64,000 nt of DNA from Cyprinodon diabolis (GCA_030533445.1 CM060076.1:4406501-4470500); one strand, 5' to 3'. Shown: positions 46,321 through 58,796, counted from the first letter of the stretch. Numbers and translations: made by a program. The notes: generated from the letters alone by a model not told the origin.

Positions 46321-46552
46321 GTGATTCGAGGCCACTGTAACAGAAAGCCAGCCTTTTCTTCATAAAGCACATTTTATTGCTTATTTCTTTCTATAATTTT
46401 GTCATAAGATGAATTGGCTTTAACAGTTTATTTCATTTTTTTTTTTCAAGGTTGTTCTTTTCAGGAGGTAACCTTCACTAAACAGATAATTTCTACAAGA
46501 ACTATGCATTAGTATCTGTTTTGTCGGATTTGATTTAACTGGCTCTTCCTCT

Positions 46553-49500
46553 TCACATCCGAGAAACAGCACAGAGTTTATGAGGTAAAGGGCCGAAAGT
46601 GAGGCCTCCTTGTACAGTCAGAACCAGTTCGTCTTCTGTGACTCCGGGTACAGGAGTAAAGCGGAAATGCTGCAGCAGGGTGGTAAAGAAGAGGAAAAGC
46701 TCCATCCTGGCTAAACTCTCTGCAAGACAAATCCTGCGGCCTGAAGGGGAAATTGAAACATCAGACATTTCTTCAGTTACATCAATTCAGCAGAGATACC
46801 TGAACAAACACATACCTGCAGAAAATGGCATGAAGGCATCACGCTTGACAAATTTTCCTTCTTTGTCCAGAAAATGAGCAGGATGAAAGCTGTGGGGTTT
46901 CTCCCACTCATTGGGATCATGGAGGACAGAAGTCAGGAGAGGATAAACCGTAGTGCCCTTCAGCAAACACAAAATTAGGAAACAGAGGAAACAATTTATC
47001 AGCTTATTAAACTTTTTTACCTCTCAGAATAATAAAAGGAAAACTAAAAACATAAATTTTAGCCTACATGATGGTTGGTTTTTACACGTACCATTCCAAT
47101 AATCTAGTACTTTATACAAGTTTATCTGATTGCAGTTGTTGAACTCTTGTAGCTGACAGAAGAAATATTGCTGCAAGTAGAAACTCTATTTTGATAATCA
47201 GAATTAAGAAAGTTAGAACCATAAAATCTAAAGTACAAAGAAAGTTGCCCTAACTGCTCCCAAGTACGTTTTTAAACTATTTCTCTTTCTCATGCATTCT
47301 GCCTTTTAACCACTAGAGGTCCTCAGTCCCCCTTTATGTATCTAACCTAGAGCACCAACACCTTGATTCTGGAACCTCTTCACAACAACAAATAAACCTT
47401 CTCTTAAATTGAAAATTACATTATTTTATAATCCCATGCTGGATGTTTTTTTTTTTTTTTACTTTGTTTTACTCTCAAACCGTTCTTACTTTCAGATAGA
47501 ATATACGATCAATAACTTTTCAAGTTGACATCTGAAGTAAAACTGCTAACTGAGGTGTCATTAGTTAAATTTGTATTCCAACACGTTTATTTGTTTTACT
47601 ACCTGTCTTTACTGTTTTTTTTTTCTTTCAATGCTTTTATTCCATCTTACTTTCCTTCTATTTGATTGTTTAATTTGTGTAAAGCACTTTGAATTGTCTT
47701 TGTATATACAAAGCATGTCAGTGCTTTTTTTCTGGATAAACTACCATTTTTATTTCTCTCTTTTCTCCTAAACAATCACGCCAAAGCGAAAGTAAATTCT
47801 TGACCTCATTTTTTTAACAATAATTTGGTAGGTAGTAATTAGTTATATTTATTAAACTTTATTAAGAAAATGCATTCTGAGGTGTTCAGGCTCAGAACTG
47901 AGGGCCTAATATTAAGGCAAACAGTCAGATATCTCAAAATAAGCATTTTTTAAAATGATGGAATCTATGGTGAAAAGTTAGGGCTTCTAAGGCAGGAACC
48001 TCTGCAGGGGGAGACAGCAGGTTAGTGACCATGTTAATTTGACAGAGGATTATTATGAACTTGTAAGTCAGTAACCTGGACTTAGTGTTTTCTTATTGTA
48101 TTCAGTCAGTGCCCAGAGAATGAGGTTGATTCCAGCTGCCAACAAGACGCGGCCAAGAGAGTTCCAAAATCTGTAGCTCTGGAGGTCAAGGGAAAGGCGG
48201 GAGATCAGAACCAAGCAGACGAATGAAGGCAGGATAATCCAGAGGGCAAAGCCACTGTCGAGGATTCAGAACCAGGAGATCAGAAGTCTGAAGAGGTTCC
48301 GAAGGGAAATCCAGAAGGGTTTCAACAGGTTCGGTCAACAGGCAGAATCCAGCACGAGTCCAAAGACAGGTCAGGCAAACAGATCAGAACGAGAACAGGT
48401 AAACTCAGAGGTCCAAAGGAAGAACAAATCAGGATCAGGCAATCAGTAACACTAAGGTACCCAAGAGAAAACACACACCACAGGCTCAAGAATAATATGG
48501 CACTGGTGACTGGTTAGAGGGCTTGTTAAAAAGAAGCTGGTGCAGGTAGATCAGATGAATGGTAATGAGAAACTGGGCAGAGCTAGGCAGGTGAATGGAA
48601 AGAACAATCAAGCCAGTCATCAGCACTAAGATCATGACACTGAGGGGTATTTTGCTTTTCAGTGTTTCCCACTTAAAGGCACACCATGTAACTTTTGGCC
48701 ACTAGGGGGCACTAGATTTTTAACTGCCTGTATTTTGTTTCTACAAAACATTGAAAATAGTAACAAAGATATATGACTGCATGTTAGGAGCGAAGTCTAA
48801 ACCTACCAGGCTAATGATAAAGCTGAGAAAAGAGAATCAGTTTTACATCCGGCTTCTTCTTACAGCCTGCGCCAATGAATAAACTCCTTTCCATGTTTTT
48901 CGGCATGCACGATCCCTTTCATGTTTTCTCTTTTTAGCCTCCTCGGAAGGTTTAAAATTTTCCTGCATCAGCCAGCGGGAAAATAGTAGGGCAAAAGTCT
49001 TTGATGTGGAAAGCTCCATGACTATATCAGGTACGATACATCCTTCCAGCTCACGACCTAGCCTGTGCATCGTCTCCCAACTTACAAAGGCAGTATTTCA
49101 AGAGGGGAGCCCCGCTGATAGCATTGATAGTGTCAAGCACTGTATATTGGCTTGAGGAATCATTAAAAAAATCTAAAATGTGACAATTGTTTAGGTAACA
49201 AAATTCACAGTGTGGCTTTAAGTAATATTCTTTTTATAACATTGCTGTTCTTACTTTAGTAAAATGTGTGTTTGACACACCCAGCAAAAGTAATTTGAGC
49301 TATTCAGACATAAGGTGAATGTAAACAGATATTGGGGATGGAAGTTATTGTAAAGATGTAATCCTTGGTGCAGCTAGTTAGTAAAATGGCTTTGCTTGTG
49401 CTATTAAGTTATCTCATGTTTTTATGCACATAGGTAGATATTCTTTGTCAAACAGAGTCAAATTTGCAACAAAAGTTATTCTTTTCCCTAAAAGCTGTAT

Positions 49501-52500
49501 GTAAAACTACCACACCACCTTATTTGAAATAAGGCAACATTTTGGTATTTTGTGAATGTCAGGCTTTCTTCCTTGCTATGAATGCATACACATTTTCACC
49601 AAACTGACCTTCTTTATTAGGTAACCCTGAAATGTGATGTCTCTGCTGGTTTTATGAGGAAGTGCAGCAGGAACAACGTTGACCAGTCTTTGAGTCTCAT
49701 GGATAACAGCATCAGTGAAGGGCAGACTCCTCCTGTCTGCTACCTGGGCCTGACGATCTCCTATCACCTTCCTCAGCTCCTCATGGACCTGCTCTTTTAG
49801 ATAGAATGGAATGAAGATAATAGTCATTTATTCATTAACAATATAAACCTCAAATTTTTTCCATTAAAACTTTGTTCCTTCTTGTCTTCGTGGTAGTGAA
49901 GTCTTTACCTTGTATCTTTGGATATTTGGCCATAAGAAGAAGGCCCCATCTTAGAGTGGTGGCTGTCGTTTCAGTGCCAGCGTTGAACAAGTTTGTAGTC
50001 ATCATTAAGAGGTTTTCATTGTTGAATGGGCTGTCTTTAATGCCAGATTCCTATGAATAGATACATAACTGTGATTCTTCATGCAAATTTCTGGCATCAA
50101 TTTCACACACCCAGATGTAGTAAAGGCCTCCATTTAATATTATTATATGGTAATTACAAATTGAGTCCTAATTTAAATTTCCTAAAGTGAAGTAAAGTTC
50201 AGAAATACTTTACTGACCCATAGAGAAGTAAAATAAAATGAAAAAGATTTAATAAATCATACATCTGCTTGTGCTTTCGTTACAATTGGTTAATGTAATT
50301 CATGACTATCATAGATAGATTGCCATCATGAAAATGAGTTTCTGTAATCCTGTCTTCCTGAGAATAGAACAGTAGCACTACTGGCATAAAAAAAAAAACA
50401 TTTTTTAAGATTTTTTAGGCAATTTAATTATTGATTCTAAACATTTTGATGCTTCACATCAATGATATAAAAACTTAGCTTTTATATTTTGCATCTTTCT
50501 TTGCAGAATGAATCAAAGCTTTTTTAGAATTCAAGCAGACTGTGATAACTCACTTGTAAAAGAGACATTTATCTCTACTCTTTTTAAATGAAGTTAAGCT
50601 CCTTAGTTGTTGCTGTTTTTTAAGTAGAATATTGAAATTCTTACCTTCAGTTTTTCCTTATGAACAAGAAAAGCATCGACTAATCCTCTGCACGTCTCTG
50701 GGTTGAGGGTCTTTTTCAAATGACTGAATAAGGCAACATTTTGCTTCCTGTTAGCAGCAGCCACATTGAACACCTCCTTTCTGTTTGCAACCCACTTGAA
50801 AAGTAATGGATACAGATTGTAGGCCTGTGTACATTGAAATGCACATGTCACAAAAGTATTAAAAATTGTTGTTGACAAGTAAAAGAAGTCTGTCTCTAGG
50901 GTTTCCAAATGTATCCCATGCTTGATTTCTTTTGTTTACAAACATACGTCACAGTCCTCGCTACCCAGTGCCTGTGAGCTGCCACCAGAGACCCTTACCT
51001 GGATAGTCTTCACGGCAAGGTACATTTATTGAGTAACACATTAAATTATGCAACAATTTAGAGTCCAGTGAATGAGCAGAACTTAAGAAAAGAAACCAAA
51101 CAGGAAAGACAATTGTTGTGCTATAACAGAGAAAACCTTGACCTTTGGTATTTTAATGAGAAACATTTTATTAAAACAGAAGTCCGATAAGAAATCAAAG
51201 TATGGAGAGGTTATTTTTTTTTACAGTAGCAGCCAATCAAAATGGCCCTTTCCAGTCAAAAGCCAGCCGAATGGCAGACCGCTTCCCCGCAGTTCTCAGC
51301 AAAATCCCCTCCAACTTCCAGCCTCTGGCCTTCTCCTGGGCATGCACATTTTTTTTACTCTGACTCCACCCTTTCACTGAATTACAGGGTCTGACCAGGA
51401 GATAACACTTCTCTTTAGATCTTAATGTCCACAAATAATGAGAGAAATAATATTTTAGTGCAAAGATTGATGTTTAAAAAGGAATTGTAGGGGACCAGCC
51501 AAGGACCATCAAGAAAAGTGGGGAAATTTTGAATGGCTACTACTGTACATTTCCCAGAAGAAACCATCATTGCCCACATATTGATCACAGAATCTTTGGA
51601 CAGCAGGTGTCAGAACTTTTACTCTTTTAACTCAAGACAGAATGTCTGTAGTGTCCCAATCCATAAACAAAGCACTTCCCCCAAACACTAGACTTCATTT
51701 ACACCTTAGGCTAAATCCAGTCGACCCATCATAGTGTTGAGTCAGTCCTGAAATAATGGTTGAAAATTGGGTTGTGTTTGGTTGCTCAGATTTTTGTCTT
51801 TCTTTGGCCCCATAATACACATTGAAAAGGCGTTTTAAACCAGCTTCACTGAAAAAAACAATGCAACCGTTTTTGGCATTAACTTAATCATATTTAGTTT
51901 AACACAATTGTTTTATGTCCTACCCTGCTAACATGAAACAATTGTGTTAAAGTAACTATGTTTAAATAAATACGAAAAAGGTTGCATTATTTTTTTCAGT
52001 GTTTTTTACCGTCTTTTCAGCAATCTGAAAATTCCGTCTTTTCACCTGATCCACGGTGGGACCAAGAAAAAATTGGTTGAAAACACATCGAAAAGAGGAC
52101 GTGTTTTACGTCAAAACAACGTTTACATTTGGTTGACTTTTAAAGGTCAAAGAACGTTATATTCAAATTGTTTTCTGTTTATTACTGGACTAAAATGTGA
52201 CAAAATTAGACTGTCCAATCAGTCCAATTTTCAATAACTATTTCTGGACTAAATCAAGACCATGACAGACTGAGAAGATTTAGCCTAAAAACCAACGTCT
52301 AAATGACGTCTAGTGTTTGGCGGGTGGGATCAGCTTAGGCTCTTTAGTATACCAATGCCTGCCAATCTTCTGCCCAAGGATGCAAAGGTCTCCCTACTTC
52401 AAGCTAGCTTTATCTATGATCTGCCATTTCGCTTAAATCATTGATAAATTTTTAGTTTAATCACTCTTAAAAAAGACAAAATCTACACCTACCTGAAGTG

Positions 52501-53445
52501 AAGTGGAGCCAAAAAGGTTGTTCATTTTGGATATTCGATGTACCATACATTCAAATTCTGGATCATCATATTCAAATCTGCTCCCATAAACCATTAAACA
52601 GATCATGTTAGCGGCTGCAAAGGTTATTGGTTGCCTTGTATCAAAAGGCTTTCCTGGATTAAAAGAAGAATTAACCAATTTTAGCATGGTTAGAAATGAA
52701 ATGACACAACAACCACCAACCGATGGACACTCTAAGTAAATTTTACCTTTATAATTTTTCAATAGTTCAATCAGGTGCTGACATTCCTCAGTGATTTTTC
52801 CCTCACACACCTTTTTACCCATCCCAAAGTCCCTAAGGTTACTCAAAGTGAAGCGTCGCATTTCTCTCCATGTGTCACCATTGCTCCACAACAATCCTAA
52901 GATGTAGATAAGAGAATAGCTAGAAAGAGTGAGGGATATATGTATTTTGTCTTTTTTTCTTTTCCTACCATGTCCTTTATTAAGTTCTTGCATGATTTGT
53001 AACGTATCTCTTTCTCCAAACACTTCATCATGGTTAACAAGGGCCTCTTTCACCGTCCTGTATCCTGCCAGGACCACCACTTTTTTGGGACCAAAATACA
53101 CAGTGAAGACTGATCCATATTTCTTGGAGAACTAACAACGTAGAAAAGCATTTATTGCATTGTATGTATAAAATGTAACTTAAAATGATTCTCCTTAGCA
53201 TTAGTATGCAAAAAAAAGTATTGCTGTTCATGACTTACCTCCAATAACGTGTAGAAGGGTCTGTTTAAATCAAGCTGCAGCAGGTTTCCAAGCAAGGGAA
53301 GGGGTGTTGGACCTGGTGGCTCCTTTCTATTCCTTTTGGAAAAGAAAATCACTGAGTATATCAGATACATGACCAGCAGAACAAAAAAAAGGTCCAACAT
53401 GGTAACAGAATTTAGAGCCTGGAGCAAAGATTTTAGAATCTCCAT
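46553..53445 (-). CDS. cyp2k-like: Cytochrome P450, CYP2K-like, gene 2 (nine exons, apparently intact)
   Basis: Exons in transcript order: 53239-53445, 52969-53131, 52747-52896, 52493-52653, 50645-50824, 49909-50050, 49609-49793, 46816-46957, 46553-46740. They give 505 residues, all phases consistent. A membrane anchor (~17-35) precedes the hinge [54 protein letters not shown] and FEYDDPEF are strongly CYP2K-like. The I-helix AGTETT is at ~311-316, ETQR at 367-370, and the haem loop [11 protein letters not shown] has ligand Cys448. The usual Gly two residues after Cys is Ala450 here, which is tolerated in the P450 signature. The product should be an ER monooxygenase acting on lipophilic compounds. 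A TATTTAAT box is ~90 bp upstream of the ATG, and AATAAA (minus) is at 46373-46378. Exons 6-9 are nearly the same as in gene 3. Confidence 0.93.
47990..48638 (-). mobile_element. Degraded LTR related to 8684-9553, in intron 7 of gene 2
   Basis: Ends GATCATGACA at 48638 like other LTRs in the window and shares GTTAGTGACCATG...TGACAGAGGAT with 8850-8885. The other terminus is lost. Confidence 0.45.
48677..49217. mobile_element. Non-autonomous transposon with TTAA target site, intron 7 of gene 2
   Basis: The ends AGGCACACCATGTAA and, reverse-complemented, AGCCACACTGTGAAT are imperfect inverted repeats. Both are flanked by TTAA (48673-48676, 49218-49221), the target of piggyBac- and Kolobok-type elements. 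It contains a 75-codon minus-strand frame (48843-49070), basic at its C-terminal half, with no known motif. Confidence 0.65.
51847..52001. mobile_element. Small foldback MITE, family F copy 2 (intron 4 of gene 2)
   Basis: A 155-bp element, CACTGAAAAAAA...TTTTTTCAGTG, with the same core (TTTATGTCCTACCCTGCTAAC) as 25684-25845. Confidence 0.75.
52005..52330. repeat. Unassigned repeat-like segment in intron 4 of gene 2
   Basis: Contains several short self-similar words (AACGT, CGTCTAAATGACGTCTAG, GGTTGA...). It looks like an old DNA-element fragment, without recognisable ends. Confidence 0.3.
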
Positions 53446-54188
53446 CAGTATTTAAGCAAAATGCTTTTTCCTTGGATGACACTCTTTAAAAGAGTGAGAA
53501 AACCTCTCAGGATTTAGATCTCACACAGCTGGATTAAATACCTTCTTTTTTAGTGGGGGTGTGGTTTAATGATTTGAACTAGTTTAATATTTCACAATGT
53601 TCAAGAGTCTCTGTTTAACTTACTGTATCAACCCTTCTGTTGTGTTAGTTTAGAAAAAGAATCTCATGTTCTTCCAGGGTAAATAAAACCAGAGGAATGT
53701 TTAAGCATCCAATAAAAGAAATCCACATAATCCCACAAAACATTATTTAGTCTGATTAATACCTCCATACTACACGTTTCTGCAAAAAGTAGAGAGGAAG
53801 CAGAGTTTTATGGGAGCATATTGACAAGAGAGCATTATGGAGGTGGAGATGACAAGAAGAGACCAAAAAATAAAATAAAAGACACTCTGGTAAGGTAGGG
53901 TTATGTTAAAATAAAAAAAAATCTGTGTCCATTTGATTTTTCTGGCCAATACTAAGGAAATGTGGAGTCTGCAAGAAAAATTAGACAATCTTCAGACTGG
54001 TTCCGCTGGCAATCTGCACAGGTGTTAGGGAAATATTCAACCTTTGGAAATAAATGAATGTTAAGATCGGTTGGGAGCCAAAATAGCCAGATCTTTTATT
54101 TAACCGAACCAAAAGATTAGACGTTTCCAGGCACATTCCTATCACCTGAAACTGGTTAACATTCATGGAACAAATGGTTAGGAAAGTG

Positions 54189-54226
<38 letters not shown>
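53446..54226. other. 5' flank of P450 gene 2, no gene seen
   Basis: Upstream of gene 2. Includes the TATA-like box at 53533-53540; the rest is AT-rich, ending in a (TA)n tract from about 54189 to 54224. Confidence 0.4.
53533..53540 (-). promoter_or_regulatory. Possible TATA box of P450 gene 2
   Basis: TATTTAAT on the minus strand lies 88 bp upstream of the ATG at 53445, a plausible distance for a short 5' UTR starting near 53505. There is no independent evidence for the start site. Confidence 0.35.
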
Positions 54227-54228
<2 letters not shown>

Positions 54229-54262
54229 ACAATTGCATTGTCTCATTTCAAGTGCATTTTTT

Positions 54263-57036
54263 TGTTGATGGGTTTGCTAGTTCTCTGCGTACTGCCTTAG
54301 ACAACGCAGCTCCCTTGAAAATGAAAACCGTTGAAAATAGAAAGCTTGCTCCTTGGTTTAATGCAGAGCTGCGTACTTTGAAGCAAAATGCTAGGAAACT
54401 GGAGAGAAAATATCGCTCCACAAGCCTGCAGGAGTCCTTCCTAGTCTGGAAAAATGGTTTACTGCTGTATAAGAGGACCCTTTGTAAAGCAAGAGCAGCA
54501 TACTTCTCCTCATTAATAGAGGAGAATAAGAATAATCCTAGATTTCTTTTTAATACAGTTGCCAAACTCACCCAGAGCCATAGCTCTGTTGAACCGTCCA
54601 TTCCACCTGCTCTTAGCAGCAATGATTTTATGGGATTCTTTATAAATAAGATTGATCTTATTAAAAATAAGATCATAAGCACTCCTCTATCCGCGATTGT
54701 ACCTGAGGTAGTCATAGAATCTGAACCGGGTTTAGACTGCTTTGATCCAGTTGAACTTTCTGAATTAGCAAAATTATTGTCTTCATCTAAGCCTTCAACT
54801 TGTATGTTAGATCCAGTTCTAACCAGGTTATTTAAGGAGGTATTCCCTTTGATCTCCTCCTCCATTTTAGATGTGATTAATCTATCTCTGTTACAGGGAT
54901 ATGTACCTAAAGCTTTTAAGGTTGCTGTAATTAAACCTCTGCTTAAGAAACCGTCTCTTGACCCAGATGACTTGGTTAATTATAGACCTATATCCAATCT
55001 TCCTTTCTTATCCAAAATTCTTGAGAAAGTAGTTGCAAAACAAGTTTGCAACCACTTACACCATAATGAACTTTTTGAAGAGTTTCAGTCTGGCTTTAGA
55101 GCTCATCATAGCACTGAAACAGCTCTGGTGAAAGTCACTAATGATATTCTCATGGCCTCAGATAATGGACTTGTATCTGTGCTCGTCCTGTTGGATCTTA
55201 GTGCTGCATTTGATACAGTTGACCATAATATTCTTTTAGAAAGACTTGAATATTTTGTTGGAATTAAAGGAACAGCACTAGACTGGTTTAAATCTTATCT
55301 ATCTGATCGAATTCAGTTTGTTCATGTTAATGATAGATCTTCAACACGCTCAAAGGTTACCTGTGGAGTACCACATTGATCAGTAATAGGACCAATTCTC
55401 TTTACTTTATACATGCTCCCAATTGGTAGAGTTATTAGACAGCATGGGATTAATTTCCACTGTTATGCTGATGATACCCAGCTATATCTGTCTATAAATC
55501 CAGATGAAGCTAACCCATTACATAGATTACAGGCATGTCTTGAAGACATAAAAACCTGGATGACTCTTAACTTTCTGCTTCTGAATGCAGACAAAACAGA
55601 AGTTATAGTCTTTGGACCAGAGTCTCTGAAAAAGAAGCTGATTAGCCAGTCACTGCATTTGGATGGGATTAAACTGATTTCAGATAATAAAGTAAAAAAT
55701 CTTGGTGTTATTTTTGATCAGGACCTGTCATTTAAATCCCAGATCAAAGAGGTTTCTAGAATTTCCTTCTTTCATCTGAGGAACATTGCAAAAATTAGAA
55801 ATCTCCTGTCCAGGGGTGATACTGAGAAACTAATCCATGCATTTGTTACTTCAAGGCTGGACTATTGTAATTCTTTACTATCAGGAAGTCCACAAACTGT
55901 AGTTAAAAGCCTTCAGCTGATCCAAAATGCTGCAGCCAGAATTCTGATGAAAATTAAAAAGAGAGATCATATCTCTCCTATCCTGGCTTCTCTTCATTGG
56001 CTTCCTGTTAAATCAAGAATAGAATTTAAAATCCTCCTTCTCACATATAAAGCCTTAAATGGCCAAGCTCCATCTTATATCAGAGATCTGATTGTTCCTT
56101 ATGTTCCTAACAGAGCACTTCGCTCTCAATCTGCAGGTTTACTAGTGGTTCCTAGAATTTCTAAAAGTAGAATGGGAGGCAGATCATTTAGTTATCAGGC
56201 TCCTCTCCTGTGGAACCAACTACCAGTTTTAGTCCGTGAGGCAGACACCCTGTCTACTTTTAAGGCTAGGCTTAAAACTTTCCTTTTTGATAAAGCTTAT
56301 AGTTAGGGTGGCTCAGGTTATCCTGAGCTATCTCTATAGTTATGCTGCTATAGGCTTAGACTTCTGGAGGACATAGGGACCCCCATTTCATCATTCTGCT
56401 TCATTCTCTCTCTGTTCTCCTATTCTGCAGAATCTGTTAGTTCAATCTCTAACCTTCTGCTCTCTCTGCTTTTCCTCAGAGTAGCTTTGCCTCGTCTGTT
56501 CCTGTTTGGCTGTGACGTCATCCAGGAAAGAAACATCAGCTGTGCTGCTTCCATCAACACCCTTGTTTGTAGATGTTGGAGATCGGCCTGTCTTCAGGTG
56601 TGGTCCTGTTTCTCTGGCCGTGGCTGGGTGGATGTGCTCTCTTCATCCTCTGGCATGGGAGCTGCCTTGGAGCTCGTCTGCTTGGCTGTGTGTTTCCTGG
56701 ACGGGGCCGCCTTTTACAGCTGCTTTTTGTATCTCTGCTTCTGTCTCCTTGAACCCCAGTCGGCCTCGGCAGATGGCCGCTCGCACTGAGCCTGGTTCTG
56801 CTGGAGGTTTCTTCCTGTTAAAAGGCAGTTTTTCCTCTCCACTGTCGCTACAAGCATGCTTAGTGTGAGGGATTGTATTTGAGTCAATGAGTCAATGCAA
56901 TCAACTGGTTTTCCTTAGGTAGAAAACTTTGTATCAATTTGACTGTATGATCTGGTTGAAATGTAAAGTGCCTTGAGATGACATGTGTTGTGAATTTGGC
57001 GCTATATAAATAAACTGAATTGAAATTGAATTGAAA
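54263..57036 (+). mobile_element. L2-like (CR1/L2 clade) LINE, 5'-truncated
   Basis: Carries the reverse transcriptase half of ORF2, a ~700-bp 3' UTR and the 3' terminus AATAAACTGAATTGAAATTG, a style typical of fish L2 LINEs. The endonuclease region and 5' end are missing. A second, much shorter copy of its tail is at 22352-22528. Confidence 0.85.
54264..56306 (+). pseudogene. L2-like ORF2 reverse transcriptase with one in-frame stop
   Basis: About 681 codons stay in one frame to TAG at 56304-56306, interrupted only by TGA at 55377-55379. RT blocks are in order: [19 protein letters not shown] (~54978-55035), [34 protein letters not shown] (~55190-55250), VTCGVP at the stop, and the catalytic YADD at 55464-55475, then LNFLLLNADKTEVIVFG. 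The stop falls just after the GVP of the conserved GVPQGS block and looks like a point change. The protein would be cut before the active site, so this copy is inactive although otherwise well preserved. Confidence 0.88.
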
Positions 57037-57316
57037 TTTAATCTAAATATCTTATTTTAAGAGTAAAAACACTCTTTACATTGGCAAATCATCTCATTTA
57101 TCTACTAACATTGCTGAAAGGGCTAATGCTCTTTGCAGGAAGGATCAAATCAGATTCTAAATGCTGAGGAGGTTCCGATAGTTTGGAGTTCAGAGAAGAC
57201 TCCTAAATACCTTATTTGACTCTGCAGTGGACTCAGCCTTCTTGTATTTTCTTTTTAATTTTATAATTCTTTAGTCTTTGTATATTTATATTTAAACATA
57301 TATGTTGAGAAGTGTT

Positions 57317-57495
57317 GTCCTAGTGGGTTACAGCAGTGTGCTTGTGTTGTGTGTCAAGGCTGCGATCCCTACAGCCTCCACTCTGGGTTCCTGAGCAAAA
57401 CCCTTAACCCAACACCGCTCCAAGGGGTCACTGCACAATGGCGATGGGGCAAATGCACAAAGTGAATTTCCTCATGTTCGATAATAAAAGGATTT
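57317..57495 (+). repeat. tRNA-derived SINE, copy 5 (diverged)
   Basis: Shows the CCTAGTGGGTTA head, the CCCTTAACCCAACACCGCTCC body and a GATAATAAAAGGA tail. More diverged than the other copies. Confidence 0.55.
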
Positions 57496-57606
57496 ACATT
57501 ACATTTTCTTGCTTTTTTATTCCTTTTTGCCACTCTACCTTAGTAGTTTTAGCAATGTTTGGCATCCTTTCTTATCTTTATGAATGAATATATTTTTTTT
57601 CCAGAC

Positions 57607-58796
57607 TGACCTTTATGGAGTAACCCTTAAAAGTAATGTCTTTGCTGGTTTGGTGAGAGAGTGAAGCTGGAACAATGGTGACTATTCTTTGAGTCTCATC
57701 GACAAAAGTCTATAGTAAACAATTTTTTTTTTCTAGCATCTGTTCTTTACTGAAAATTTTTAGATTGTAATTTTTATTTCATCGTATTAGTGACACCGCA
57801 ATTATGCCTTTACTTCTTTAGTCAAAAATCTGAAAACTTGTTACTCGCTATCAATTAAGTTTTTGACTTCAATTCATCTTTGAAGAATCAGCCTGTAAAC
57901 AACAAAAGAAGAACGCTCTGTTTGTCCTGGTCAACGCTCCTTAATGGTCATTGGTGATAATAAACCACATTGTTATTTCCCAAGTTTTTAAGGTTTTCCT
58001 TTGATTATTTCTCTTTAAACATCAATGTTCAGTACTATTCTTAGAGGGGTAAGAAGGTTATTTATACAGCTACAAATTAGTCCAAATATTGTTGTAAAAG
58101 CTGAAAAACCCAAGTTACCACTAAACCATTCTGCAATATAGGTAGTAAAGTTCATTAAAAGTCCAGTATTTGTTTTGTTTGCATATCATGTGGACAAAAT
58201 GCACTTTAGGTTGTTTTTCGTTGTTTTTTACTTCTAAGACAGAGTGGAAATATATAATTGTATTCTTAAAAAGGCACCTTTGGTTTTCTGAGGAAATCAG
58301 CACAGTTGTAGATGCATGTAAGTCCAAATAGTGGATTTTATGTCATTACTTTTTTTTATTAATATATTTTTTTTTTGTTAAGGTATCATTATTTCTACTT
58401 AATTGTATTTTTAACACTTATACACCAATGCTTCTGGGTATTGGCATCAGTGAGTCTTCCTGTCTATAACCTGAACCTGACAATCTTCCATGAACCTCCT
58501 CTGCTCCGCCTGTACCTGGTCCTTTTGTTGATGGAGTGGGATGAATATAATGTTTTTGTTTTTTGTTTTTAAGCGGCACCCTTTTAACAAAATAAACCTG
58601 TAAATGATTCCAACACACTCAAAAAAATCTCCAAGTAAACTTTTGACCTTGTATCTTTGCATATTTGGCCATGAGAAGAACCCTCATCTTAATATGGTTC
58701 AGTGAAAGCGTTGATAAGAAATATATCTTATAATCTTCAGTAATAGGTTATCATTGTTAAATTTAATGTTTTCAATGCCTACAAACACATTGATAA
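57607..58796 (-). pseudogene. Decayed CYP2K pseudogene (exon 6 and split exon 7)
   Basis: On the minus strand 58653-58796 is an exon 6 remnant ending LLMAKYAKIQ, with the central part including the oxygen-binding motif deleted. 58452-58538 is the first half of exon 7 (DQVQAEQRRFMEDCQVQVIDRK, then a stop). 57607-57710 is the second half (DETQRIVTIVPASLSHQTSKD and GYSIK). About 740 bp of unrelated AT-rich DNA separates the exon 7 halves. No exons 1-5, 8 or 9 were seen. It lies between live genes 2 and 3 in the same orientation, so it is a dead member of the same array. Confidence 0.85.

Larger units (their letters stand above)
38178..46552. other. Intergenic region between P450 genes 1 and 2, DNA-transposon rich
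   Basis: Contains family-E MITEs (38473, 39074), hAT elements (40059, 41025), a Tc1-type remnant (41845), interspersed repeats (43976, 45104) and an inverted copy (45540) of the element at 19460. About 42060-43975 is AT-rich with no recognised feature except a palindrome at 43555-43576. No gene was identified. Confidence 0.5.
54227..57116. mobile_element. Family E MITE copy 4, split by the L2-like LINE
   Basis: The left piece (about 54227-54262, CAATTGCATTGTCTCATTTCAAG...) and right piece (about 57037-57116, ATCTTATTTTAAGAGTAAAA) are adjacent in the intact copy at 39074-39351. The LINE between them therefore inserted into the MITE. Confidence 0.7.

Noticed and set aside
54248..54865. 205-codon minus-strand frame
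   Set aside because: Antisense shadow of the L2-like reverse transcriptase.
56487..56868. Two overlapping plus-strand frames of 100-120 codons
   Set aside because: They fall in the 3' UTR of the L2-like LINE after its stop at 56304-56306.
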